A stretch of 64,000 bases of DNA from Diadophis punctatus similis (lineage: Eukaryota; Chordata; Lepidosauria; Squamata; Dipsadidae): contig JALIGW010000002.1 of the NCBI GenBank assembly GCA_023053685.1, positions 165,795,034 to 165,859,033 on the forward strand. Reading direction: 5' to 3'. The notes below the pieces were generated by a model that searched no databases, was not told the DNA's origin, and was given only the letters and a program-made list of their open reading frames with translations. The first letter of the stretch is position 1. Each line of letters starts with the position of its first letter. Made by a program: the position numbers and the translations under genes. This document shows, piece after piece, positions 11,360-25,694 of the stretch.

Positions 11360-12489
11360 GTAAAGATATTACATCCCTTTCTAAAATGGCTTGATTTAAT
11401 ACTATTTTCCAGTCTTGTGTCCGTTGTTGCTCTTTCAATGCGCATTTGTTTAAACAGTACACATAGCACCCTCTTCTGGAAGTCTAGAAAAAAAGAAAAT
11501 AAAAAGTAAGGTTGAAGTACATTTAACCTGTATGAATTTCAGTGCAGTCAAACTGATAGGAATGACAAATTCTGTTTTTCAAACTTCCCAGTTTAGTCCA
11601 ATAAAGTTTTCAGCTCAAAAACATACCCAATCACATAGATGAAGACATGAATATTTGAATATATATTTTCAACTCTGTGGCAATGAAAATATTATTTGCA
11701 GATTAACATGGAAAAAGGATAGATATATGAATACTTGATAAACTGACATAGGCTATAAATTGATTGACCAATCATTGCTTCCTACTTTGTGAGTAACTGT
11801 CTTATATAGTTGAAGCATGGATGAATTAATGGATTTTGAGATAGATCCTTCCTATCAGTTATGTATAATTTTCTCTATCCAGGGCATTTGCTTCCTTTTA
11901 AAAAACTAATGTTTAAAAATTGATGTAGTTTGCTTCAACCCTTCTAATCTCATATGAAGTAATTTACTTTTACACAGATTTCCTACTACCTGACTTCATA
12001 ATACTACATTCTGGATTTTTAAAAATAATTATTCCTATTCCTTTCATTGTTTTTCAAGATCTTTTTAATATGCACTTCTATTACCCACCAGTTTTGGGAA
12101 ATTTTGCCATTTCTAACCTTTTGAACTTCAGGAATTAAAATGCTACTTTAAAATTACAGGATCTCAAAATATCGATTTTCTCTCATAGCCCAGAAAGTTG
12201 TAACTGCTACTTTACTGCATAAGAGGTACTAATTATGTACTATCCATAATTGAGTTAGATCAAGATGTAGTCATATGTGGAGTGAAATCAGTGTCTTAAA
12301 AAATCATTACTGGTTTACGTGCAATTTGATTTTGAAGGACGTGCTCTTTAAAGTTAACTTGGATTCCAATAAACATCTCAAAGACTATCAGTATCTTGGG
12401 GAAAGTGAGTAGATGTATGCAGAATTCTTAGGGGTCTGTTTTATATATATATAGGTATATTTATTCTCTGCCATGCATCCTTTTTTTAG

Positions 12490-12612
12490 GAATATGTAGC
12501 ATATAGCCACACAGGACGCATTATTCCAGCCATTTGGTTTCGATATGATTTGAGCCCTATTACAGTGAAGTACACAGAAAGGCGACAGCCTTTGTATAGA
12601 TTTATCACGACG
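12490..12612 (+). CDS. ERGIC1: ERGIC1 coding exon (EYVAYSHTGRIIPAIWFRYD)
   Basis: This exon has 41 codons in phase 0, with acceptor tttttttag and donor gtaagt. The translation contains GRIIPAIWFRYDLSPITVKY and then TERRQPLYRFITT. The block IPAIWFRYDLSPITV is the hallmark of the Erv41/ERGIC1/ERGIC2 family just before the second membrane segment. Confidence 0.97.
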
Positions 12613-15390
12613 GTAAGTTACTGTCACTCTCTTGTCCTTGCTTATTCATAAGCTGAGTGCATATGCTAGAGATTTAAGTCAAAAAAGAGCTGCAATACTG
12701 AACTTGTTCCTAGATGCATCCAGAAAACAGAAAATTGTTCAGATAGGACAATGGGAAGGTATTGGATGCTTTAGCCTAAAGGCTGAGACATTGAGTAGGG
12801 AGGGAGGTTAAATTGTGGATTTTTAAATTTGATTTTAATGTTGTAGCATTTAATGTAGCATTTTATAAAAATATTCTCAAACTTGTACTGCCACAGATAA
12901 TATTCCCAAATATCAACTCTAGTATGCAAAGATTTTATTTTCATCACACATTGTAATCCTGCCCTCACAACACAATGCTAGAATTCTAATATTACAGAAT
13001 CAAAAAAAAGGGAGGGGTTTTTTAGAGTTTGTTTTACAGATATTGTGTTTTCTTAACAACGGCCACAAAAATTGTCATAAAATTTGAACGGTTGTGTGAC
13101 CAACCCAATTTATGACCATCATGACATATAACCATAATTGGCAGGCTCCATTATGGTTGTATGTACTGTAGTGAAATGTTATTTTTCTTTATTATATCTC
13201 ATTATACGAGTAGTACATTATACAGTAGTAGAGAGAAATGCAGTTTATTCATTATGAAATCATGACTTCATGGAACTGTAGTTAGGCGGCATTTGAAGGA
13301 CCACATATTACACACTATTCCGATACATCATTCAGCACAAAACAAAAAAGTAAATGTAAATTTGTGTTTTCAATCCTTCCTTTGTTGTAATTTGTGGGAT
13401 CTTTGAATGCCGACTGGCTTTTTATTTTAGTGCTCTTTACCTATCCCTTATCATAAGCCTTGTCATTTGCCCATTTGTCCTGGCTTTTGATCTGTTCGAT
13501 ATGATAATAGAGGCTTGCCTATTTTGGCATTCTTCCATTTCTGAATCTGCTTCTTTGGCACCAGGATCCAATTGAACTTCTCACATCTTGGCTTGTTTTT
13601 TTAATGCTAATCGAGTATGAAGTCAACAAATAATCATGTTCTAGCTTTAGGTCTAAAGTTCTTGATCGAAGGGACAATGCCTGTTCATATGTGCTTTAGT
13701 GATATCCGCCTTTTTCTATCATTACTAGAAATATTTCTTATAAATACTATTCTTCCATTTCTGTTATGTTGAAATACCAGCCTCTTTGCTAGGACAAAAT
13801 CTAGAGGAGGCTCATAGGGCAAATTATTACCTCAGGCCTTTCAAACCTAGCAGAGTTACTCTCCAGCCCATCATCATTTTTGCTGTCCCAAGTCCCCACT
13901 ACTGCATCATGATTGACCTGGAGTTGAATTGGAGTTGTCATGATTGTGGAGAGGGTTATGGCCTTCTGGCCCAAGCAAAAATTATTGATTGGCTCAACAT
14001 AAGAGGAACTGGGGACATTATTTACATCTTTTTGTGACTCATGTCTGCACACAGTTCAGAGTATTCTTTTGGCCTAATCATGTTTATTGGTTGTCATATA
14101 ATCATGAGATAGTGACGTTTTGTGTAATAAATGTCCTAGCTCCTTAATTGTTGAAGTGAAATGGTGGCTATCCTAAGAAATCCAGTTGTTTCACCCATTC
14201 AGAGAATTCTCTCTGTGGTAAGGGTGTTTCATTTTTTTAAATAGAAGTGGAATTATATTTTTCCTATGTTTAGAAAAGTGAAGTCATATTTTCCTGCTTT
14301 GATGCATCAAGTATTTCTCCTCTACCATCTTGTGGTTTAAAACGTCTTGTGTCAGCTGATTTGTGTTGGTTGAAGTTACCTAACTCATTCTGCTGTTATA
14401 TTCCCTAAAAAGTAACTGTGCATTCATTTTGGTAGAAGGCAGGGTAAATGAACTTAGAGGAGTAGTTGGGGGAAAACATTTTACTTTGCAAAAAAAATGT
14501 AAAGAGAGCAGTTTCTTCTATTTCTTTCTGTGTTTTTTTAAATTTCCCAGAATTTTAGCTGTGTTTTGAAGAATGCATTAACTTATTTCTTTTTTTAACG
14601 GAAACATATTTCCATCTCACTGAGCTCACTGGACACAAATATCTGAATGAAAAATACACACACAGCAATTCCTCCTCCACTGCTTCTGTTACTGTTGATG
14701 AAGTTCTAATCATAATTAAGCCCAGAATTTATATTGCTAAGTGAGACATTTATTAAGTGAGTTTTGCCCCATTTTATGACCTTTCTTGCCACAGTTGCTA
14801 AGTAAATCACTGCAGTTGTTAAGTTAGTAACATGGTTGTTAAGTGAACCTGGCTTCCCTATTGACTTTGCTTGTTAGAAGATTGCAAAAGGTGATCCCAT
14901 GACACGGCAACCTTCATAAACATGAGTCAATTGCCAAGCGTCTGAATTTTGATCACGTGACCATGGAGACGTTGCAAGGCTCATGTGTGAAAAATGGTCA
15001 TAAGTCACGTTTTTCAGTGGAATTGTTCCTTTGAATGGTCACTAAATCGTTTTGTTGTAGTTTATTTATAACCTTATCTGTAACCTTATTCCTACTTCAC
15101 AATTGAATAATTATTCTTTTATCTCAGTGTTACAAGTCTTGTGTACAAGAACGATAATGTTTATCAAATTCAGTATGCAGCCCAAAGAGATAAAGCATCC
15201 TTCCTAACATAGTGTCCTGATGGCTACAATTAGCATAATTCCCAGCCACTTAATGGGATTGAGACCAACATATCTGGAGGGCATCCAGTTGGAAGAAGGC
15301 TGCTATATTATCTATCCAGAAGTAAATTCCATAGGATTAAAGTCTTGCATCGCAGGAATCCTATGCATGTATACCCAGAGTGAGGCACAC
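12613..15390. other. ERGIC1 intron, mostly no recognised feature
   Basis: From 12613 to about 14700 I see AT-rich intron. The stretch 13060-13165 is a diverged fragment of the tgaccat/ttgttaagtga MITE family. Overlapping open frames at 13786-14052 on both strands have no family I recognise. Only the MITE at 14712-15062 is clear. Confidence 0.4.
14712..15062. mobile_element. Short DNA-transposon-like repeat (ttgttaagtgag family)
   Basis: It contains repeated words gctaagtgaga, ttaagtgagttttgcccc, cagttgttaagt and a right half with gatcacgtgaccatgg and cactaaatcg. The same series occurs at 44539-44893. Related termini (gtagtccttgactta and its inverse) bound the copy at 18696-19449. It is a known kind of abundant squamate repeat; I cannot give a database name with certainty. 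Confidence 0.65.
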
Positions 15391-15639
15391 TTTATTTATT
15401 TATTTATTTGTGAGATTTATATACCGCCTCACAGTGCAAGCACTCTCTAAGCGGTTTACACCAGTAAGCAATGTATATTTTTATATTGCCCCCAACAATC
15501 TGGGTCCTCATTTTACCTACCTCGGAAGGATGGAAGGCTGAGTCAACCTTGAGCTGGTGAGATTTGAACCGCTGACCTGCGGATCAGTCAGCTAAAGTGG
15601 CCTGCAGTACTGCCTCTAACCGCTGCGCCACCTCGGCTC
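15391..15639 (-). mobile_element. tRNA-derived SINE, minus strand
   Basis: On the minus strand the head is gagccgaggtggcgcagcgg. A box A lies at 15620-15630 and a box B, ggttcaaatc, at 15561-15570. The body leads to gcggtatataaatctcac and an (aaat)n tail, which is the tttatttattt run at 15391-15409. This is a full SINE with pol III promoter boxes, in an ERGIC1 intron. Confidence 0.85.
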
Positions 15640-15666
15640 TTAACATTGAGTTTAGTCAGGTATACT

Positions 15667-17637
15667 CAGTGGTAGGGTTCAGCCAGTTTTGACCGGTTCG
15701 GGTGAACCGGTAGCACCTCTGGCTGGCCCTGCCCCCGCCCAGTCACCCCGCCCCGCCCAGTCACTCCTCATCTCGCCCGCTCACCTGCCATTGCTGCCTG
15801 CCTTCGCCCGCCATTGCTGCCTGCCTTCCGCCGTGGTCCTGATCTCCCTGGGTGAGTGAGCCTGCAACCAAGCCCGGTTGAGTCGACTCCCGGGCCGGCC
15901 TAGGCCGCCGCCTCGGGCTGGACATGGTGAGGCTCAGCCACCTTTCGGACCTGGCTCTCACCATCCTTCCATCCGCATGCCGCCCACCCGCTCGCCCTTC
16001 ACCTCAGGTCAAGGGACGCGCCAGTCCCTGGCTCAGGCCTTCCCCAGGGCCTCCGCCCGCATGCTGCCCGCTCATCCTCCGCCTCGGGTCAGGGGATGCG
16101 CCAGTCCCTGGCTCAGGCCTTCCCTGGGGCCTGTTCCTTTATGTTCCCCCCTCCCCCCACATCGAAGTAACTTAAACGGACAGACTGCGGCGGCTGCCTT
16201 CCAAGCAGCTCTGCTGCAAAGGGAGGCAGAAAAGTTCGGCCAAGTCTTTTCCTCCTTTTCGGCCTCAAACATACACACAGCAAACACGCACACACCTCAT
16301 GGCGCCGGGACCTTCTGTGAGGAGATGGTGCATTGGCAAGTCCCCCCGGCGCAGCATGCCGCGAGCGCTGGCAGGCAATGGGGTCATGCGTGGCCAGCGT
16401 GAAGAACAGGGCGGCGATTGGGACGATGGGACTTCAGGCCTCTTTTTCAGAAGGCAGCCGCCGCAGTCTGTCTCTTTAAGGTACTTCGATGCGAGGGGTG
16501 AGGGGAGGACCATAAAGGGACAGGCCGCAGGAGCTGCCTTTCGAACAGCTCCGCTGTGAAGGGAGGCAGGAAAGTTCGGCCTTGGCTTCTCCTCCTTCTC
16601 GGGCATACACACAGAGCAAACACGCACACATCTCATGGTGCCGGGACCTTCTGCAAGGAGACGGAGCATGGGCAAGTGAGATGTGTGCCTGTTTGCTCTG
16701 TGTGTATGCCAGAGAAGGAGGAGAAGCCAAGGCGGGAGAGACACCGCGCCTTTGAGGAAAAGAGGAGGTGGCGAAGCCCTGGTGGTCACCCAGGAGGGGA
16801 CTGCAGAGGGACACATCACTGTCGCCCCGCCCCCGCTATTTTTGCTCTCGGCTTCTTCCATGGGGGCGCTCTTGAAGTCGATCTTGAAGAGCTGGGAGTC
16901 ATTTCGTTAGATCTCCGCCAAACTCATCATTGGGAGAGGTGTAGCCCCTGAATACACGAGAAGTCTTGGGCAAAGTTCTCTGACTTTTAAAACGCATCCG
17001 TGCGGTGTCTGCCTCCCTTCACACTCCTTGCACACGCCGGGAGCACCGAACCGGAGCGGGAAAGCATGCACAGGAGCGAGAGCACGCGAAGTTGGCTGCT
17101 ATGGGGCGAGCGCCTTGGCTTCCGCTCTTGCTCCTCACAGTCGCCCTGAGCCGGTGCAGTTCTTTACTTGGGCAGCCCCACAGCAGCAACAAACAGCACC
17201 GCAACAACGAGGTAGAGTAAGATTTGGTGGTGCAGAAATTGTTCCGTAAAAAAATAGTGCAAGTGCATCTGGCAAAAAAAAAAACCACCCCAAAACAAAA
17301 CCCAGGCTTGCAGCAGTTTGGACCTTGTTAAGGAGGACCATTCCTCCACCCCAGCCATGCATTTTCCAGTCCGGGCTGCTCGGCAGGCAGACTCAGCAAG
17401 AAGGCTTTTATTTTGTCAGCCGAAGTGGGGGGGAGGTACGTAAGAAATCGCCCTGTCTCTGCAGCATCGGTCATGTGACTAAGTGGGCATAGCCAACTCG
17501 ATGTCACTCACAGCATGGTGCCGCCCCACCTTGTCGTGAGTGATGTCGAGTTGGCCATGCCCACTCAGTCACATGACACCCCCCCACCAAGCTACGCCCA
17601 CAGTACCAGTAGTAAAAAAAATTGAATCCCACCACTG
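15667..17637. mobile_element. Large GC-rich hAT-type element, 1971 bp, 8-bp TSD ggtatact
   Basis: Exact duplications ggtatact stand at 15659-15666 and 17638-17645. The ends are cagtggtagggttca and gaatcccaccactg (inverted). The subterminal region has gaccggttcgggtgaaccgg. The interior is CpG-rich and built from duplications: a 60-70 bp unit near 16010-16130, a direct repeat of about 150 bp (about 16164-16330 and 16510-16680), an inverted copy near 16680-16735, and a 41-bp-arm hairpin (17471-17512 / 17536-17577). No transposase is visible. Open frames of up to 198 codons on both strands are composition artefacts. Confidence 0.88.
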
Positions 17638-18223
17638 GGTATACTCCTAAAACAGTGATTAAAGAATGCTACTCAAAAGAACCTGAACAGCACTAGACAG
17701 TCGTAACTAGAAGCAGCCACAATGGCAGGAGGAAAGGAATGAAGGAAAGCAGAATTGGCAGTAAATGCCACCCCAGTATAGTTTTCTGCATGAATGGGGC
17801 GATTAGTTGGGAAGATCCTTAATGCTATATTGTACTATACTGGGCACTAAAATGACATGATCTCAACCTAATGTGGTTCTAATGTATTCAGAAAGAATAC
17901 ATAAAAGGTAGAAATGGGGTTGAGAAGCACGCATTGGTGATTTCTTTAAGGGGAATGTTTACTAAGATCTAAAGAATTCAGAAAAACACACTACAACACT
18001 AAGGTGTTTTATACTGTATTTCAGAAAAGGTTGAAATTTTTATTCAGTTCATTGATTAAACTTACATTAACTGCATCTAGCATGTTTCACTAAAAAGTAA
18101 CTTAATAAAAGCCAAGCAGCGGTATGCCTGAGGTCTTTCTGAGGGTTGTGGGGAAGGAAGTTGGAGGGGAGGGGAGGGGAGGCAAACAGTACTTAACATT
18201 TCCTTCTTCTTTATCCATTTCAG

Positions 18224-18331
18224 ATTTGCGCCATCATTGGTGGAACATTTACTGTGGCTGGGATTCTTGACTCCTGCATTTTTACAGCCTCTGAAGCCTG
18301 GAAAAAGATCCAACTAGGAAAGATGCAGTAA
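18224..18331 (+). CDS. ERGIC1: ERGIC1 terminal coding exon (second membrane segment and C-tail)
   Basis: This exon has 35 codons and a TAA stop at 18329-18331, with acceptor tccatttcag. It encodes the second membrane segment, starting ICAIIGGTFTVAGILDSCIF, followed by a short basic cytosolic tail that ends KKIQLGKMQ. The tail length matches human ERGIC1, which ends in KMH as I recall. The exon lies 5.6 kb after the previous one; that intron carries a SINE and a 2-kb hAT element. Confidence 0.96.
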   Translation: MCAIIGGTFTVAGILDSCIFTASEAWKKIQLGKMQ

Positions 18332-18453
18332 CAAAGCAACCTTCAGCCTAGTCTTGTGAGAAGAAGCATAGAAGAAAGAGCCCACAGCTATCGATTTCAG
18401 TTGACAAATGTCTCACAAGCCGCTGGAAACATAAGGGTGAAGAAATAAATAAA
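18332..18453 (+). other. ERGIC1: ERGIC1 3' UTR, minimal candidate with AATAAA signals
   Basis: Two overlapping AATAAA signals lie at 18444-18449 and 18448-18453, about 115 bases after the stop. A further AATAAA is at 19797-19802. Mammalian ERGIC1 has a longer 3' UTR, so the proximal site may be only one of several or unused. No transcript evidence is visible. Confidence 0.4.
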
Positions 18454-18695
18454 CCTCCCAAACAACCAATCATAGTCTTTGAAGATTAGCATCATTTGCA
18501 AGGGAACGTGGTTTTATATGTACCATTCTCATTCAATGTTTTGAGGAGTTTATTGTCATTTATGTTTTACCATTAGACCTGACAGATCTCATTGGTATAT
18601 GTTTTAAAATCTCAAAAGGTGACTTCAGGGCAAGATTTTAGTTATGTAACTCAGATTTTTATCCAAGAATGATAGAACTGAACAATCATACAGTA

Positions 18696-19449
18696 TAAGT
18701 AGTCCTTGACTTATAGCTAGTCGTTTAGCAACTGCTTGAAGTTACAACAGACCTACCTTGGAAGTACTTATGACCCATATTCAAAGTTCCAGTGATAGGG
18801 TCTCCCCCCCCCCTGCAGTCACGTGACTAAACTTCGGGCACTTGGTGACATGGCCACATTTGCAGCCATTTGCGGCATCCACAGTCACGTGACTGCATTA
18901 ATGACGACTTGGCCAAAATCTGGAAGTTACTTTCAATTTTTGGCAAAACCACATTGATAGTGAACCATTGGTTTACTTACCATATTTTTCGGAGTAAAAG
19001 ACGCACCAGAGTATAAGACGCACCTTAGTTTTTGGGGAGGAAAATAGGGGAAAAAAATCTACCTACCAGGTATTCATCTGGCTAGTGTCCTTAGTCTGGT
19101 CAGCTTCAGCACATTATTTTATCCCCTGGTTAGGGCTGGAAAAAAACTTCTTCGGAGGGAATAGCAATGAAAACAAGCCTGCAAGCCGGGAAGATTGTTA
19201 GCACCTCGTTAGGGCTGGGGAAAAAAGCTTCGAAAAAGCTACATTCGGAGTATAAGACGCACCAAATTTTCAGCCACTTTTAGGGGGGGAAAGGTGCGTC
19301 TTATACTCTGAAAAATACAGTAATGACCATGGTGTTCTCTTAATGACCGCAGTGGCCGCTTTATGACCACATCATTTGTTTTACGACTCATGATTTACGA
19401 TTGTGATGACTAGGCTCCATTATGATCATAACTCAAGGACTAGCTGTAC
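18696..19449. mobile_element. MITE with a nested Tc1-like MITE
   Basis: The outer element starts aagtagtccttgacttata and ends ataactcaaggactagctgt, an inverted pair. It contains cacgtgact-type words and tgaccac repeats shared with 14712-15062. Its middle is interrupted by the element at 18980-19320. Confidence 0.7.
18980..19320. mobile_element. Tc1/mariner-like MITE, 341 bp, nested
   Basis: It is flanked by TA at 18978-18979 and 19321-19322. Its ends are ccatatttttcgg and ctgaaaaatacag. The interior shares gacgcacc, gggctgg and gtgcgtcttatac with the copy at 10504-10989. Confidence 0.85.
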
Positions 19450-22100
19450 TGTTTTTACTGAACAATAATATTGATTTCAATAACATTTTGTTTTTTAGAA
19501 AACTAGCCCAGATGTTCAGAACAGTCTATTGACCTTTTTGCATTATGTATTTTCCAGATGAATAGAAACTGAGAACCTATGATCTTGTTATCTTTTCGGC
19601 AGCTGAGAAACTCTTCCTGGGAGACCATTTAAAAGGTTTAATCTTCCTGGGATTTGATTCCCTAGCACAGTTAGCTGAAAGATGACAGTAATTCTTTTAT
19701 TCTTCTGGAAGGGTTAAAATATTTTTACTTATTTCCAATAACATTTGATTGATTGAGAGAAGTGGCCTAAAAAAAATAGAAACAATTAGGAGTATAAATA
19801 AATCTCATTTGTAAATAAGGCTGATTATATGTTTTTGTATTTGTGAGACTTCTCTCTTACTTTTCGAATGATACAGATCATTCAGCTGTCCAGGTCAAAA
19901 TTTTTAATTTAAAGGAAAAGCAATGAAGACAATACTTGGTCACTACTCCAATTGGGTAGAAGAGTATCATGTTAAAAAAAGAGGAGTGTCTTCCACAAAT
20001 ACTGGAAATATAGTAAATTGTCTTTATCTTCAGGAAGTCAAGACATTGGACAATAACCTGCTCATCTTTAAAATGTTAATTTCCAAGCATTTGCCAAACT
20101 GGCAGCCTTAAAGGCAAGCACCTACTTTGATGATTCTTAAGAGCTAGGTACCACACTGTATAAAAGGAAACACATTTTGTGTGTGAACATTTTCTTTTGT
20201 ATCTGTTCTGAGTATAAAATAATTGTTTATTCCATTCTGCAGGTGAATGTGGGTACAAAGTGATAAGGCAAATATCATGCAAGTTAATACTTTTTATATG
20301 GTGTTGGCATTGATTTATAGGGGCTTTCAATAGAACCCACCGATTTTCATAACTACAACTCTTTTGATATACAGTATGACTCATAATTTGGGAATGCTTT
20401 GTACATTTTATATCACCTAATATGGATACAAATGATGTGTTCTCTAGTTTTTCTGTACCTTTAAAAAATAACAGTAAGATTACTGATAATACAATTTGGA
20501 AACAGTCATTATTTGCTGTCAGAATAACGTGTGGTCTTTTTAAGGGTGACCTTTTAAAATTTGAAAGTGTCAAATCAAAATATGCTGTGATTAAACTGCT
20601 TCGGGCCAGAAAACCTTTATCTATTGTTCTATGGTTCTTTTGGGGGAAGTAAATCCCATTAGTTTAGTGGGACAAACTTGTAGAAATGCATGCTGCTCCA
20701 ATTTGCCCAATATGTCTATTTTTACTTTGTTGCAGGTATTGAAAAGATATTTTTTTTATCTTGAAATTCTTGCTGATTCCCCTCCCCCATCCTTTTCTTT
20801 CTTGAATTTTCTATAAAATGTTTAGAATTTCCCACTATTTTTCTTGAGAAATTATTTTTATTTTGATGGATTTGTACTATTTGCATGAACTTTACATATA
20901 TTTTTCAATATGTAAAAACCTGAAAACAATGAACACATAGTCATTTCTGATTGCCTGTGCCTTCCTTCTGCGGAAATGAAGATGGGTCTTTTTGAGGTGG
21001 AAGGTTTGTCAGCAGTGTTGTTTTGCTTCATATTTTGTTTTTTTATCATTTAAGAAAAAAGATAAGTACAAGATAAATGCTAAATCAACAGAATATTGGC
21101 TTAAGTAAAAAAAATAGAACACCTAATATTAAGAAAACCCATTGAGTTCTCTTTTTTGCTAAATTTCAAGAAAGCTTTGTTTTTGAACTCATGTAGTAGT
21201 GTGATTTAGTCTAATAACATATTAGAGCAGCAGTGAATTTTAGATTTCCCTATATTGGAAGAACAACGTGCATTTCAATGCTAATTCTGCAGGAAAATGT
21301 TAGTTACATGTTGTGGTGTTTTTAAATACCACTGTTAAAAGAAGTTAATTTGTTCAATGTGTGATGCCATTACATAGTCGGGGGAACTATCAATGAACAT
21401 TCATAATCTCATGTGGTTAAAGTCTGTCAATCATCTACTTTTAATTCGTTCTTGGTTAAAATCTCTATGAAAATGCAGGTGAGCTCTTCCTAGGAATTTG
21501 GCAAGAGCTCATGCCAAGTCTGTATTATACAGTAGTGATCATATGCATCATTTGTACAGTTCCTTCAATCCACGCTTGGCTTCTTGGATCCAGCTGAAAC
21601 TTTTATCGCTCCCAAACTGGAAAGTGCGCCTAGTGAATACGGTCCAATTCAAACGCACGGACTCTCTTAAAAATGCCTCGCAATTTGAGAGGGATCGTTC
21701 ACATTTGTGAAAGAGAAACGTTGCTGTTTCTTTACTTTTGCGGCCTTTTCCATTTCGTCACCACTAACCCCACCGCCACCACAGCGCGCGTACACCTTCC
21801 AATAAGAACTTTTCTGAGACCTAAATAAGGGGGACGCTGAACGGAAGGGACAGTCACAAGAAATGGGCGACGGAAGAATGGAATGAGTGAAAGTTGAATG
21901 AACTGATAAGTAGGATGCGGCTTTTGCCAATGGAAAGAGAAAGTACGAACGGGTGAATGGGATATGATCCTGAATAGAGAACCGGGGGGGGGGGGATGCA
22001 TTAACAATACAGGAATTGAGACGTCCAGCACCACTTGCTATTACATTGCATTGGACGCCAGGTGGCGCCGATCCACACATCTTTCTACTCAAAACATTCT
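19450..22100. other. Spacer or distal ERGIC1 3' UTR, no recognised gene
   Basis: This is AT-rich sequence with an AATAAA at 19797-19802. A minus-strand open frame of 165 codons (20076-20573) has no recognisable family. From about 21550 the base composition changes towards the RPL26L1 promoter. I see no repeat with clear borders. Confidence 0.4.
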
Positions 22101-22115
22101 CAGAGATGAGACAAT

Positions 22116-22202
22116 TCTCGCGAGACCTCGAGGAGACCTCACTAGAACCGGCGGAAGTAGGAGCAAGCTCTTTCCGGGCGGCCATAGCCGATCGACCTGC
22201 AG
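22116..22202 (+). promoter_or_regulatory. RPL26L1: RPL26L1 promoter and first (non-coding) exon
   Basis: A perfect palindrome TCTCGCGAGA lies at 22116-22125; this element is known from many TATA-less housekeeping promoters. An ETS-like gcggaagt site is at 22151-22158. A pyrimidine tract ctctttcc at 22168-22175 has the form of a 5' TOP transcription start, as expected for ribosomal protein mRNA. The exon then runs to 22202 and ends in ctgcag followed by the donor gtaaag. The exact start base is inferred. Confidence 0.75.
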
Positions 22203-24132
<1,930 letters not shown>

Positions 24133-24225
24133 TAACAATGAAATCCATAAATAATTAAAATAGTACAATACAAGGAGGAAAATAACCAAAGCACTACATA
24201 ACAAGTCCATAAGTCACATAAATTG

Positions 24226-24304
24226 ACTACAATTCTACTACATGTGGAATTCTACTACAATTCTACTACATGTGGAATTCTACTACAATTCTACTACATG
24301 TGGA
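24226..24304. repeat. Short tandem repeat, 28-bp unit
   Basis: The unit ctactacatgtggaatt plus ctactacaatt is repeated about 2.5 times without error, in RPL26L1 intron 2. Confidence 0.9.
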
Positions 24305-24592
24305 AGTCCCAAGTTTTAACAGCCTTCTGGAAGGCTAAGGTGATTTGGGCTATCTGAATGTTACATAGGGCAGGTACTGCAGCAGAGAAAGCATTATAAA
24401 TTCATTTACAGTGAGCTCATTACAGCAGAGTGAGTTAAAACCTACCTTCCCAGGTTTTTTGTTGCTTGGGTTAACTTGCTATTTATGTTAAGATTGCCAA
24501 CGGACTCAATCCTTGTATCTTTATTGTTTATACCTGCTCTTTCTTCCACTCCATTCCCAACTTCCATAATCTCTGAGTCACAGCTGTTTTAA

Positions 24593-24721
24593 GGAACAGT
24601 AAACAGCAAGGCTGTGAAGCTCCCTGCCCGGTTGCATCACATGCTGGCCACGCCCACACCCAGTTTAGCAAAGGGGGGGGAGTCCTGATACGTCACATGA
24701 CGATGTGAGTTTGACACCCCT
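24593..24721. mobile_element. hAT-like repeat, right-end fragment
   Basis: The segment ends in gagtttgacacccctg, a typical hAT-type terminus. It carries ggccacgcccacacc and cacatgacgatgtgag. No left terminus is seen. Confidence 0.5.
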
Positions 24722-24929
24722 GATATAAAATCACAGTATTCTTGCCTTCAAGTCTGTAGTGCTTCACAACTACAACTATTTTGGTTACTATATTATGAAT
24801 GTATGAAATCACGTTAGGATGCTACGATCATTCATAAATCATTCTTGCACTTCCTGCTGTTAAAATTCTTAATATTTTAAGAATTATATTAAAATGTAAT
24901 ATTTTAAAGAATAACATGTTTATTTCTAG

Positions 24930-25178
<249 letters not shown>

Positions 25179-25694
25179 TAATAAACCATAATACGGGCTT
25201 GTTTAATGTATTGAACCAGATAAAATTTGGAACAAAAATTAATTTTAGATGTTGTATAAACATTGACTGTGTGAGGCAAAGAGCAGGTGAAAGATAATAA
25301 AGTTGGTTTGGACCATGATTTAATTTGTAGAGATTATTTTGATTATCATTCCTCTAAGAAATGGCTTGTAAAATATAAAATTTTTAAATTTACAATTTCT
25401 GTATTTAAAAAGCACATTTTAGGCAATGGCCTTTTTGTTGATGAGAAATGCTACTGTTATTAACTAAAGCTTGCTTACTGGACCATCTCTTAATAGAAAC
25501 AGAATAAATTAGCCTTCCCCTCTATTTTAAGCAAGGGTTTGCTGGCTAGCAATTCTGGGTTTTTTAAGTTAATATGTGTAAGATCACTTATAATTAGGAC
25601 ATCCAACAATAGTTAATTTCTCTAAAATTATTTTCTTACTATTAGTCAAACAGTTATTCTACTTGGGATTTATGATTGTACATACTAAGTTCTG

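Larger units (their letters stand above)
1..18453 (+). other. ERGIC1: ERGIC1 gene locus, 3' portion (5' end outside window)
   Basis: Six exons on the + strand join in frame to give about 206 residues that match my knowledge of ERGIC1 (ERGIC-32), from human residue about 85 to the C-terminus at about 290. The protein cycles between the ER, the intermediate compartment and cis-Golgi with the ERGIC2/ERGIC3 group and acts in cargo traffic. The exons for the cytosolic N-terminus, the first membrane segment and the start of the lumenal domain must lie left of base 1. Exons are 2827-2951, 5126-5230, 9345-9405, 11259-11359, 12490-12612 and 18224-18331. All joins keep the frame. One intron (2952-5125) uses a GC donor; the others are GT-AG. 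The right end given here is only a candidate poly(A) signal, and the 3' UTR may be longer. Confidence 0.9.

Noticed and set aside
15761..17362. Cluster of open frames of 60-198 codons on both strands
   Set aside because: All lie inside the hAT element 15667-17637, which has exact target duplications. No transposase motif is present, and duplicated blocks give repeated, unrelated frames.
20076..20573. A 165-codon minus-strand open frame
   Set aside because: There is no family resemblance, no promoter or splice support, and it lies in probable ERGIC1 3' UTR or spacer. It is long for chance but not supported.
24226..24304. Regular repeats that might suggest a CRISPR-like array
   Set aside because: It is a simple 28-bp tandem repeat without unique spacers, in a vertebrate intron.
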